From G963663495 sp963663495 (GTDB lineage Bacteria > Bacteroidota > Rhodothermia > Rhodothermales > Bin80), in contig OY760427.1 in NCBI GenBank assembly GCA_963663495.1, positions 1,798,001 through 1,862,000 of the forward strand: a stretch of 64,000 bases of DNA, written 5' to 3'. A model generated the notes under the pieces. It saw only the letters and a list, made by a program, of their open reading frames with translations. It searched no databases and was not told where the DNA came from. Of the stretch, positions 9,441-17,578 are shown in pieces. Position numbers and translations under genes: made by a program. The stretch's first letter is position 1, and each line of letters begins with the position of its first letter.

Positions 9441-9605
9441 ATGAGCATAGATAAATCCCCGAAGCCCGGTAACAAGATTCAGGAAACGAAACGCCCCGGC
9501 CGCCCCGTAACAAACGACATTCTCAATATCCAACAATCCATCCCTACCATACCGGAAGAACTGGCGAAAGCCATCCTGTCCGCACCACCAAAGCACAAAA
9601 AGTAA
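9441..9605 (+). CDS. Small ORF of the IS1595 element (54 aa)
   Basis: MSIDKSPKPGNK...ELAKAILSAPPKHKK, basic and Pro-rich, ending 39 bp before the element's right terminus. Its last ~16 codons recur, in the same relation to the terminus, in every MITE of the window. In the copy at 26975-27059 the changes are mostly silent or conservative (AILSLPPKHKK). In the MITEs the upstream frame is stopped by TGA, so only here is the ORF complete. I do not recognise the family. It may be an IS1595 accessory peptide, or the region may be kept only as terminal DNA. Confidence 0.45.
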   Translation: MSIDKSPKPGNKIQETKRPGRPVTNDILNIQQSIPTIPEELAKAILSAPPKHKK

Positions 9606-9644
9606 CGCCCGCGAAAACGCGTGGCACTCAGCCATATAACTCCC

Positions 9645-10113
9645 AAATGCATGCAGAGGAGCAGTCATTTCCGATACTTCGGAGAAAATATCAGAAGACC
9701 GGTGCGCCTCGGCGATCTCGGCGTCCGTCAATCCCTCAATGATCTGCATCGGTGCGGCAGCACGCATCGCCCGGTCAAGCGGGTCCCTTAGGAAAAGGCT
9801 ACTATGTTCGTTTGTCCTCTGCACAGCGCGAGCCACCCACTCGCCGAACAGGCTGTCGCCGCGTCGGAGATGATGATCAAGTAAGCTTAGCGGAGCGCCG
9901 ACGGTGAAGGTGTGGAGCCAAAGCGACACCTTGGCCAGCTCTACCGCCATTGGGATCTTATCAACACCGTAGACGCACCGCTTGAGCACCATGCGACGGA
10001 TAATGTGCTGATCGTCAAGCTGATCCGTATTGTGTGCCCGGCCCTTGTCCTCCGCGTTACCAATGATCTTATTGCGGATAGCGTCAATCCTCTCTGCAAG
10101 CGGAGAAAGATAT
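9645..10113 (-). pseudogene. Eco57I-type adenine DNA methyltransferase fragment
   Basis: Reading leftward from 10113: YLSPLAERIDAIRNKI, then DDQHIIRRMVLKRCVYGVDK and VELAKVSLWLHTFTVGAPLSLLDHHLRRGDSLFG. These are the conserved region around the N6-adenine motif of Eco57I/BREX-type restriction-methylases. Both ends are cut by transposon termini (9644 and 10114), so the catalytic NPPY and target-recognition domains are missing. Apparent reading frames past 9645 run into IS sequence and are artefacts. Confidence 0.8.
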
Positions 10114-10284
10114 GGGAGTTATATGGCTGAATGCCACGCGTTTTCGCAGGAGTTACTTTTTGTGCTTTGGTGGTGCAGACAGGATGGCTTTCGCCAGTTG
10201 TTCATAATCGGTTCCCGCTGTTCACGAAAAACTGCAATTATTTCAAATAACTCAACACGTGGGTACGCATGGAATATAATTATC
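10114..10284 (+). repeat. 171-bp MITE derived from the IS1595 element
   Basis: Read in reverse complement, it begins like the IS1595 left end (…TTTGAAATAATTGCAGTTT, cf. 7910-7930) through AGCGGGAACCGATTAT. It then jumps to the IS1595 right end (AACTGGCGAAAGCCATCCTG, cf. 9568-9590) and finishes with the right terminal repeat. So it is the parent element with the interior deleted. Further copies: 26888-27059, 37777-37949, 49053-49224, 52030-52201, and the inner end at 1-30. It supplies the DNA upstream of tnpB and probably its promoter. Confidence 0.8.
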
Positions 10285-10314
10285 ATATATTAGGGGGTTA
10301 TATATCACAGTGCC

Positions 10315-11565
10315 ATGCCCGAAACGGTTAGTGCATACCGCAATATCACATACAGGCTGTTGCCCGGAAGTCGAAGTAACGCCAAGCAACTTGCTGGATT
10401 AGCGGGTGCGTGTAGGTTTGTGTGGAATGCCATCCTCGCAGAGCAGAGCGAGGCCTACAAGAAAGCGAAAGAGGCTGGAGAGAAGCCGCCCTCGGTAAGC
10501 TTCTTCTCGCTGGGGAAACGGTTCACGGCACTGCGCCGTACGGTCGAGTGGCTACCTGAATACTCCTTTGGTGTCGTTAGATACACATTGAAATATCAGG
10601 CGGATGCATGGAAGGCATTCTTCAAGGAAGGTAAGAGAAGACCGAGATTCCATTCCAGACGTGGTAGTACGCCTTCGTTCACGATCCCGGATAACGTAAG
10701 GGTTCGGGATGGCAAGCTGTATATCCCGAAAGTGGGATATATGGCGCTCCGCAGGCGGGGAGGCAACCCGTACCCTGATGGTATACCCGTCAAAGCCACT
10801 GTAAAGAAGAACGCCGGCAAATGGTATGCTGTCATCTGCTACAAGATTGAGGCACCTGTAATAGAGGATACCGGCAGTGCTGTAGGCATTGACCGTAATT
10901 GCGGGCAGATCGCTATGGTCTCCACAGAGGGCGATACAAGCATTATCAGACAACCGGATACGAAGCGTCTTGATGCCAAGTTGAAGCGGCATCAGCGAAG
11001 ACTGGCGAGACAGAAGAAAGGCTCCAACCGTCGTAACAGGCGGAAGCATAGAATCGCCCGCATACAGCGCAAGCGTGCTAACATCCTCAAGAATGCGAAC
11101 CACCAGGTAAGTCGCAGTATTGCCAAATGCTCCTCAACGGTGATACTGGAGGACCTAAAGATCAAAGCGATGCCACGTTCAGCTAAGGGGACGATGGAGA
11201 GCTTTGGCACAAACGTCAGACAGAAGTCTGGCCTCAACCGTGGAATACTGCGAACAGGTTGGGGCCAGCTGGATCAGATGCTGAGCTATAAGTGCCGCAA
11301 GGTGATAAAGGTTACCGCTGCCTATACCAGTCAGCGGTGTTCTGTGTGTGGGCACACAGAAGCGAGTAACCGTAAGACGCAGAGCACATTCACGTGTATG
11401 TCCTGTGGACATGCGGATCATGCAGACCTGAATGCGGCTGCAAACATACTGGCCTCCGGGATTGGGGCTTCTGCACGGCGAGGGGCGTTCGGGTTACCGA
11501 CCCCTATGACCCGTGAAATTGATACTAGTGCCTCACTGTGTACAGTTGGTCACTCACGTATATAA
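10315..11565 (+). CDS. tnpB: TnpB RNA-guided DNA endonuclease (intact)
   Basis: 416 aa. N-terminal OrfB helix-turn-helix region (ITYRLLPGSRSNAKQLAGLAGACRFVWN), a basic bridge rich in Arg/Lys (residues 222-264), and a split RuvC domain: D193 (GIDRNCG), E279 (VILEDL), D371 (HADLNAAANI). A zinc ribbon has C342/C345 and C361/C364. All catalytic residues are present. TnpB proteins cut DNA guided by an RNA from the transposon right end. No TnpA (Y1 or serine) gene accompanies it; its ends point to IS1595-type mobilisation. The stop lies 5 bp from the element end. Confidence 0.93.
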   Translation: MPETVSAYRNITYRLLPGSRSNAKQLAGLAGACRFVWNAILAEQSEAYKKAKEAGEKPPSVSFFSLGKRFTALRRTVEWLPEYSFGVVRYTLKYQADAWKAFFKEGKRRPRFHSRRGSTPSFTIPDNVRVRDGKLYIPKVGYMALRRRGGNPYPDGIPVKATVKKNAGKWYAVICYKIEAPVIEDTGSAVGIDRNCGQIAMVSTEGDTSIIRQPDTKRLDAKLKRHQRRLARQKKGSNRRNRRKHRIARIQRKRANILKNANHQVSRSIAKCSSTVILEDLKIKAMPRSAKGTMESFGTNVRQKSGLNRGILRTGWGQLDQMLSYKCRKVIKVTAAYTSQRCSVCGHTEASNRKTQSTFTCMSCGHADHADLNAAANILASGIGASARRGAFGLPTPMTREIDTSASLCTVGHSRI

Positions 11566-11570
11566 TTCCC
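11440..11570 (+). ncRNA. Candidate omega (guide-scaffold) RNA of the TnpB element
   Basis: TnpB guide RNAs usually overlap the 3' end of tnpB and run out of the right end, taking their guide from the flank. In this stretch a hairpin can be drawn at 11481-11505 (AGGGG…TCGG, loop GTTA, CCGA…CCCCT). Its loop base varies between copies (ATTA at copy 1) while the stem stays. No transcript evidence; position inferred by analogy. Confidence 0.35.
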
Positions 11571-11857
11571 TAAGTTAGCGGAAGCGATGGGCATGATTAT
11601 TTGACGCTCGCAGAGGAACCCCCAAGGCAGACATTAATTGTACTGATGCGAGTGCTGGGCTCAGATTCCTGTATCGGCAGCTATTGTGTTAGATCCAGAG
11701 TATTCCAGTTCGGATACTCATACGTTGCGATGCATGTTACAATTTCATTGGAATTGGCAGCCTAGGGACGAGCCGGGTTTCTCTTGGTGTGTTTGGTGAA
11801 CAATTGGAGATGCATGGCAGAATTCTTTTGTTGTGATTAACTAATTGAGACCTACCC

Positions 11858-14095
11858 ATGCGTCTGTTTTCATTCCTGATTTTGGCTCTCCCGTGCACGC
11901 CCGCGGTTGGGCAGGATTTCTTTAAGGTGAATCTCACGAATACAAGCCCCGCTGCGCCACCGTTTCCATGGGCGGATGTATTTCTGCACGAGGATATGGT
12001 GGATCAACGGCCTCTGGGTCCGGGTGAATCAGGTACGGTCGTCCTGCCTGTGGTGCCGGGAATCCGGTTTTCGTTCGCCGCCCAGTTTGTTGAGTCAAAT
12101 GACCTCTTCTTCGCCCCTGATGAGAAGGGTATTGCACTGATGGGAGAGGATGGGCCTGTCACGGGTAATTTGACCGGTCAGGTCTTCCTGTGGGATGCGG
12201 GTACGGAGGCAAACGAAGAACCCGGGCTGGGGCCCAACCAGCCGATGCGCCAATCTGATGCAAATACAGGCCCGGCAGATGGAGATAATACGGTGAGGAA
12301 GGTGAGCGACGAGTTTGATTATCCAGAGGTCGGTGAGGTGTTGCGCGTATCGGTGGGTTCGATCAGGGCGATGGTCGGGATTCCCTGGATGCAGATTAAT
12401 TTCGAAAACGTATCAACCGGTGAGACGCTTACACTATCTGATGGCACCACGAAGGGTGTCCCCGTGATAGTGGGGCCCACCTTCGGTCATTTCGACGATG
12501 GACCGCTGTTTACCCCTGGAATACCGGATCGGAGAGTTGGCTTGGAAGCACTTGCGGAGGATGGCCAAGATGCCGACCTACAATTATACGTATTCACGCG
12601 GACTGGAATACCGCACGCATTTGCGCCGGGTGTGTGGACGACGCACAAGGAGCCTGGACCTATTTTTGCCGACGGAATACCGGATCAGGGGATGGGATTG
12701 GAGGCGTTGGCCGAGGATGGAAATCCATTGTTCCTTGCAAACTCCCTTGGTCGGACTGCAGCGCTAACGACGGGTATATTTGCCGTTCCGAAGGGCACCT
12801 CGCAGCCGGGGCCTATCGCTTCAGGAGGTTCCTATGAATTTGTGGTTTCAGCAAAGCCGGGAGCATCGTTGTCCTTAGCTACGATGGTTGTGCAAACCAA
12901 TGATTATTTCGTCGCTCCAGGGCAGGAAGGCATACCGCTGTACGACGATGCAGGCGGGCCGATCAGTGGGGATCTGTTCGGCAAGTTGTTAACGTGGGAT
13001 GCCGGTACGGAGGAGGATCAATTCCCAGGGTTCGGGAATTACCAAGCTCCTCGCCAGCAGGCTCCGAATGCAGGGCCACCAGATCCCGAGGGGAGGGTAA
13101 GGTTTTCAGACGACTTGTTATTTGGTCACCTCTTAGCCTCTGCATTTCTCCGACTATCTGTTGAGCCACTTGAGACGGTGCCGTTTAGGCTCAAGATTGA
13201 CAATATTTCAGGTGAAAGCGGTACCCCTGTACCCTTGGCCCCGGGACTTGCCGTTGTGCACAGCGGCTTGTCGCCACTCTTTTTTGCGGATATGAACGAG
13301 CCGATGTTTGGCTTGGAGAGTTTGGCGGAGGATGGCATTCCAGCGATGCTGGCTGAAACCTTGGAGGCATCGGCAGGATTTTCTCCCGCCGTTTTCGCGG
13401 TACCGGACGGAGCTACCGATCCCGGACCACTGCTTCCCGGACAGTCTTACACGGTGACAGTGGATGGCGCAGTGGGGACGTATCTGAGCTTCGCCAGCAT
13501 GTATGTAGAATCAAACGATCTGTTCTTCGCTCCTGGCGAAGCGGGGATTCCTCTTTTCGATCAGGATGGTATGCCCACTGTTGGCGACATAACCGAGCAA
13601 ATCATGTTGTGGGATGCAGGAACGGAAATGAATGAAGAGCCCGGTGTAGGCGAGAACCAGGCACCGCGTCAAGCCAGCCCTAACACCGGTCCAGCGGATG
13701 CAAATAGCACCGTAAGGCTGGTTAATGACGGTTTTACCTACTTGCCGGTAAATGAACTGATAAAGGTCTCTGTTTTGCCCGTGCGTACTTCCACGGAAGA
13801 TCAAGTGGAGCTACCGGATCATCTTGCGCTTTATCCAAATTATCCGAATCCGTTTAACCCGGAGACATCCATTGCTTTCGACTTGCCCGAGCGATCTGTT
13901 GTGCATCTTGCTATCTATAATGCATTGGGGCAACATGTGATTGACTTGGCGAACCGTGAGATGGCAGCGGGGACGCACGAGTTGAGGTGGGATGGACGAA
14001 ATGCGTCCGGGCAGTATGTTGCTACGGGTGTGTACATCTACCGGCTGGAATCCGGCACTGCTGCAACCTCGCGGACGATGCTCCTTGTGAAATAG
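11858..14095 (+). CDS. Secreted Spondin_N-repeat protein with T9SS sorting domain
   Basis: 745 aa with a signal peptide (MRLFSFLILALPCTPAVG). Three copies of a spondin N-terminal-like unit: a partial one at ~22-165, one at ~175-430, and one at ~440-655. Recurring signatures are GLEALAEDG, PGP…PG, SND(L/Y)F(F/V)AP and WDAGTEMNEEPG…NTGPAD. The last ~85 residues (LYPNYPNPFNPETSIAFDLP to the end) form a Por/T9SS type A sorting domain, so the protein should cross the outer membrane and be surface-attached or released. Spondin_N domains in marine bacteria are of unknown role; adhesion is a guess. The gene is monocistronic, with a terminator at 14133. Confidence 0.82.
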   Translation: MRLFSFLILALPCTPAVGQDFFKVNLTNTSPAAPPFPWADVFLHEDMVDQRPLGPGESGTVVLPVVPGIRFSFAAQFVESNDLFFAPDEKGIALMGEDGPVTGNLTGQVFLWDAGTEANEEPGLGPNQPMRQSDANTGPADGDNTVRKVSDEFDYPEVGEVLRVSVGSIRAMVGIPWMQINFENVSTGETLTLSDGTTKGVPVIVGPTFGHFDDGPLFTPGIPDRRVGLEALAEDGQDADLQLYVFTRTGIPHAFAPGVWTTHKEPGPIFADGIPDQGMGLEALAEDGNPLFLANSLGRTAALTTGIFAVPKGTSQPGPIASGGSYEFVVSAKPGASLSLATMVVQTNDYFVAPGQEGIPLYDDAGGPISGDLFGKLLTWDAGTEEDQFPGFGNYQAPRQQAPNAGPPDPEGRVRFSDDLLFGHLLASAFLRLSVEPLETVPFRLKIDNISGESGTPVPLAPGLAVVHSGLSPLFFADMNEPMFGLESLAEDGIPAMLAETLEASAGFSPAVFAVPDGATDPGPLLPGQSYTVTVDGAVGTYLSFASMYVESNDLFFAPGEAGIPLFDQDGMPTVGDITEQIMLWDAGTEMNEEPGVGENQAPRQASPNTGPADANSTVRLVNDGFTYLPVNELIKVSVLPVRTSTEDQVELPDHLALYPNYPNPFNPETSIAFDLPERSVVHLAIYNALGQHVIDLANREMAAGTHELRWDGRNASGQYVATGVYIYRLESGTAATSRTMLLVK

Positions 14096-14132
14096 GTTCT
14101 GGTTGTCCGATCGCTTCCAGGTCTTTTGTATT

Positions 14133-14173
14133 CAAGGCGCCCGGTCAACATTGATCCGGCGCCTTGCTTTTTT
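14133..14173 (+). terminator. Rho-independent terminator after the spondin-type gene
   Basis: A perfect 9-bp stem (CAAGGCGCC / GGCGCCTTG) is followed by CTTTTTT, starting 38 bp after the stop at 14095. Confidence 0.85.
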
Positions 14174-15750
14174 GGTGCGCCGATCATTGGGAACGGTTTC
14201 CATGTTGCTGTGCCTTAACCATGGCCAAAGCTCTCGTTGAGACTGATTGGCGGATAAGCACATAAAGATTAAATGGTGAGAACAATGCGCGAGCGTACAG
14301 GGGGAGCAAGCGCGCCTAGCGACAGTTTATTGAATGCGGGGGCCCGACGGATCCCACATAAATATGGCCACCTTTCACGAGCGTAACCTCAAGGGGGACC
14401 CGCTTAGTACAACACGCAGCATCGTTAACCATATTGCCGGCAGTGCACATGGTGCATGGAAGGCCTTTTGTCGACGTTACTGCCAGTTCAAGCGGATAAC
14501 GCTGTCCTTGCGCAACTAACCAGGCCATTTGAGCCCCTGCACTCCGGTGGCGCGCAACGCAGCAAACGGACGGAGCACGGTAGGCGGAGGTATGTCTGCT
14601 CAACAGATGTCTTACCAGAATCTCGGTAGTTGTCCTGCTTCTGTGGCGAACGATGGGCCTTAGCTGGTGCTTCCAGGCCCTCTCTTCGCTGCGCATGAAC
14701 AATGCACAGTCGGTCCGAAAGGCACCAACTACAGCAAACTTAGATCTATTTTGGCGAAGGCATGAGTATTACAGATCCAGCTCGAAAGAGTCCGCTCTTT
14801 GCTTAAACCGTGGTCGTCCCTGCTTGTACCTGAAGACTTTTTCTTCTCCGTTGCGTACGCGCCTGATACCGTGCATTCCCTTTCTAACGGCTACAATGCT
14901 GTGTATGCCACCTGCACAGACCAACGGGTAACGGTGTGGCGCGTCCATTCTAGTACGCATCCTGGCAGTGCTCCAGCGCCTTGTTGTGCACCCAACAGAG
15001 GTGTTGGAATAGCGCATCCATGACGGCGCGCGTCGCGACTGATTCCTGCACAACTACATAATGGTAGGTTTGGGTGTAATTCTGGATGCACCCTTGAATA
15101 TCATGTGTTCCTTATTTTCAATTGTCCGTCCACATCGGCCTTTCAGGAGATGATACACAGATGGGTATACAGGTATATGATTTCCCAATATTGCTCTGAA
15201 TCAAAGGCTCTAGGCGAACATGGATTACGGCGCGACCATTCAAAGGCGGATAAATGAAAATATCCCAAGTTTTCATGGCAAGCCCGTTGCACCTTACCGT
15301 AACTTGGAGGCCGGCTACGTACGCAGATTTCGTGCACCAAGATCAGGAAAAGTTTGACACCATGAAGATGAATTCACGGGATGAGTCAGCAATCGACCAA
15401 TTCTTGCTGCAGTCTCATGGTGCAGATTACGCGGTACTCGGATCTGGTGCAGATTGCGGTCGAAAGGGTTGCGTGGAAAGCACCGGGCTTCATGTGCCGC
15501 GCGGAATCGCATGGTGCACCGGGGCTACGGACATTATCAGTGCATATCGATTTCACATTGCGGATGCTATTTACGGCCGGATCGGGATGTCGGGAGCCGT
15601 TTTGGATACTGCGCCGGTTGTAGCAGATACGGTCGATTTACCGCGTACGCCAATACAGCAAGAGCATTGTGAGGATCCATGGTCAGCTTGGGTTCGCCCC
15701 CCGCTACCCGATAGCGGGATTCGTGCAGGCAATACAAGGGAGAGCACGGC
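14174..15750. other. Gene-poor, decayed region
   Basis: About 1.6 kb in which I find no intact gene. Frames of up to 166 codons occur (for example 15254-15754 + and 14316-14702 -) but show no family motif, no secretion signal and overlapping antisense frames. The only recognisable remnant is a possible TnpB-like piece at 14769-15065. The sequence looks like degraded insertion debris between the spondin-type gene and the 15751 gene. Confidence 0.5.
14769..15065 (-). pseudogene. Possible decayed OrfB/TnpB-type fragment (second family)
   Basis: On the minus strand a frame upstream of 14950 reads ALFQHLCWVHNKALEH, like the N-terminal helix of OrfB transposases (…FVYNKALE). A later frame near 14769-14830 reads GRPRFKQRADSFELDL, like the KPRFKxKxxSF motif that follows. 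At least one stop and a frameshift separate them. It is not a copy of the tnpB family at 10315. Weak evidence. Confidence 0.3.
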
Positions 15751-16590
15751 ATGAGTTCTTTGACTCACAGCGAGAAGCTGTATTTTGAGAAGCTGTTTGG
15801 CATGTACAGCGGCTATGTGCTGGAATTCACTGACGCAAAGTTCGGCGAGTTTTTCCGCGAGTTTGGTATTAACATCCATGGGTCCAAGTATCACACCTAT
15901 GGAACATCCAAGGCCAAGAAATTGCGCGCCTTCTGGGAGTCGGAACCCGATGAACTGGTTGGGACTGTGCTCGCCGAGATGCTTAATGTATATGAGTCCT
16001 CATTCACACTTCATGGGAGGGATTTTGATAGCAGCTTGGTTGGACGGGCCCGTGAGTTTGCGGATCGCCTTGTAGGTGAATCGCTTGTTTCCGACGCAAG
16101 GAGGGAAGAGATTGAGTTCCTGGGCCGCGAGCTCATTGTGCCCAGGATTCACAAGTTGCCGGTCGGCGCGGATATCGGCGAGATAATTGCCGCCCGGTTC
16201 ACTGAAGCACATGTTGCGTTGGATGCAGGTGCATATCTGTCCGTGATATTCATGTGTGGAAGTATTCTGGAAGCGGTGTTGCTAGGCGCAGCTGAAAAGG
16301 CGCCGGACCGTTTCCAGCAAGCGGAGAGGGCGCCGAGGACGCGTAAGGGCAAGGGGCGACCGAAAGACCTGGGCACTTGGAGGCTTGCCCAGTTGATTGA
16401 TGTCGCATGCGAGGTTGGTTTGCTGGATCATGACACTAGACTGTTCAGTCATGGGTTACGCGACTTTCGTAACTACATCCATCCTAAAAAGCAACTGGAC
16501 ATGGGTTTTACGCCGGATGAACATACGGCAAGGCTATGTTTGCAAGCGCTTAACGCTGGTCTTGCAAGTCTGGCTGGGGAGCGCCAATAA
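15751..16590 (+). CDS. Uncharacterised protein, possible AbiJ-N/HEPN-like defence protein
   Basis: 279 aa, no signal peptide or membrane segment. The N-terminus (GYVLEFTDAKFGEFFREF…SKAKKLRAFWE) resembles a small all-alpha domain I associate with AbiJ-type and other abortive-infection proteins. The C-terminal half has LDAGAYLSVIFMCGSILEAVLLG and ends with LRDFRNYIHPKKQL, where R-x6-H fits the HEPN ribonuclease motif. A Lys/Arg-rich linker (RTRKGKGRPKDLG) lies between. It stands alone between decayed regions and a group II intron, a typical accessory setting. The family call is from memory and needs a profile search. Confidence 0.5.
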   Translation: MSSLTHSEKLYFEKLFGMYSGYVLEFTDAKFGEFFREFGINIHGSKYHTYGTSKAKKLRAFWESEPDELVGTVLAEMLNVYESSFTLHGRDFDSSLVGRAREFADRLVGESLVSDARREEIEFLGRELIVPRIHKLPVGADIGEIIAARFTEAHVALDAGAYLSVIFMCGSILEAVLLGAAEKAPDRFQQAERAPRTRKGKGRPKDLGTWRLAQLIDVACEVGLLDHDTRLFSHGLRDFRNYIHPKKQLDMGFTPDEHTARLCLQALNAGLASLAGERQ

Positions 16591-16723
16591 TCCGCGTGCT
16601 GCTCGCGTCCGTTTCAGGGTATTGACCTGCGAGCTGGCTTGCAACTCCGGTATCTTGATGTTTGAGATGGCGCAGTCTGGATAATAGAGAACGACGCCCC
16701 TAGCAAGCGAGCATCTTCACTAT

Positions 16724-16876
16724 ATGAAAATCATAGTGGGTGCGGCAGCTTCCCATAGAAAGGCTGCCGAGGAGAACAAGGAATTATTGGGCATGAAGGC
16801 GTCCTTCCTGACGCTCATTACTTGTGTAGCCGTAGCGGAAATGGTTTTGCTATTGGACCTCAAATTCTTCCGGTAA
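16724..16876 (+). CDS. Possible 50-aa single-pass membrane peptide
   Basis: ATG at 16724 opens MKIIVGAAASHRKAAEENKE…, followed by a hydrophobic segment (ASFLTLITCVAVAEMVLLL) and a stop at 16874. There is no clear ribosome binding site. It lies in the ~450-bp gap between the 15751 gene and the group II intron remnant, where I see nothing else. It may be chance. Confidence 0.2.
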   Translation: MKIIVGAAASHRKAAEENKELLGMKASFLTLITCVAVAEMVLLLDLKFFR

Positions 16877-17039
16877 GGCCCTTCGCGACGTCTCTCCAGA
16901 ATGGTCTATCGGACCTTTTGTCAATCGGCGCGCTTTAGTCCGGCACCTGTACGGGGGGGGGGCGGTGGTGTATTGCTCCCCTCTGGCGTTCCTTGAGAGG
17001 CCCCCTGCGGGGACGGAGGGGATTGGTTCCAGTACAAGG

Positions 17040-17575
17040 GTACACCGTAACGTTATCTGCGTGCATTGCGGGATCGGCTTGATACGTTCGGGTTGAGGCT
17101 GCATCCGAGGAAGACTCGTCTGATTGAATTCGGGCGGTTTGCCGAGGACGATCGCAGGAAGCGTGGTGAGGGGCGGGAGACATTCGACTTTCTGGGATTT
17201 ACGCATTTGTGTCGTAGAGATCGGAGAGGCGATTTCGTCTTGGTCGCAAGCCGATAGTCAAGCGTATGACCCGTTTTCTGAAGCGCGTGAAGGAGCAGCT
17301 GATTGGTCTCATGCGCTGCCAGTTGCATGAGACGGGGAAATGGTAGGGGAGGGTGCTAAGCGGATGGTTGAACTACTATGCCGTACCGACGAATTACCAG
17401 TCCTTCGTGTGCTGTTACCGGCAGTTGTACTGAATATGGATGCGTGTGCTACGACGACGTTTCTAGCGGCATCGTACGATGTGGGACACGATGGACAAGC
17501 TCATTGCGATACTCTGGCCGAAGTTGGAGATCCTGCACCCGTGGCCTTCCACACGATTTACCGTTAAGCGCGGCG
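17040..17575 (+). pseudogene. Group II intron reverse transcriptase/maturase, 3' remnant
   Basis: Successive frames read LRLHPRKTRLIEFGRFA, then ETFDFLGFTH (17066-17257), then VKRMTRFLKRVKEQLIGLM and, after further shifts, GWLNYYAVPTNYQSF and LEILHPWPSTRF. These are the end of the RT domain, the thumb and the maturase X region of intron-encoded proteins. The catalytic YADD is missing, and there are several frameshifts and an in-frame stop. A domain V-like sequence follows directly. Confidence 0.8.
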
Positions 17576-17578
17576 GCG

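Larger units (their letters stand above)
7878..9644 (+). mobile_element. IS1595-type (ISXO2-like) element
   Basis: The terminal inverted repeats GGGAGTTATATAGCTGACTG (7878) and GGGAGTTATATGGCTGAGTG (complement of 9625-9644) enclose an IS1595-family transposase gene, a cytosine-methyltransferase tail and a 54-codon ORF. At 1767 bp it is larger than a minimal IS1595 element (about 1 kb), consistent with the passenger genes known for this family. The flanks differ (TAAGTTAG left, AAATGCAT right), so a later event joined another sequence on the right. It appears to be the parent of the MITE carried by all tnpB copies. Confidence 0.75.
7878..11570 (+). mobile_element. Compound transposon: IS1595 element to tnpB element, TSD TAAGTTAG
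   Basis: The left end (7878, GGGAGTTATATAGCTGACTG) belongs to the IS1595 element. The right end (11570, TATATAATTCCC) belongs to the tnpB element. The 8 bp just outside are identical: TAAGTTAG at 7870-7877 and 11571-11578, while the internal junctions (9645-9652, 10106-10113) show other octamers. The simplest reading is one insertion of the 3.7-kb block using one end from each component. Alternatively, two insertions recombined. Cargo: IS1595 transposase, a C5-methyltransferase tail, a small ORF, an adenine-methyltransferase fragment and TnpB. Confidence 0.75.
10114..11570 (+). mobile_element. MITE-tnpB composite element, copy 2 (complete)
   Basis: Order: MITE 10114-10284 (GGGAGTTATATGGCTGAATG...), spacer ATATATTA 10285-10292, tnpB core 10293-11570. 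This is the only copy with an undamaged tnpB. Left flank AAAGATAT and right flank TAAGTTAG differ, but the right flank matches the left flank of the neighbouring IS1595 element. The ends are short inverted repeats resembling IS1595 ends, unlike IS200/IS605 elements, which have subterminal hairpins and no duplications. Confidence 0.85.

Noticed and set aside
9387..9992. A continuous 201-codon minus-strand frame
   Set aside because: Only 9645-9992 is methyltransferase sequence; the rest is an accidental read-through of the transposon end and the antisense of the small ORF.
14316..14702. A 128-codon minus-strand open frame
   Set aside because: Arg/His/Cys-rich composition typical of antisense or random frames, no recognisable domain and no start context.
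15254..15754. A 166-codon plus-strand open frame before the 15751 gene
   Set aside because: No family motif, no ribosome binding site, atypical composition, and dense open frames on the opposite strand; it ends 4 bp into the next gene by chance.
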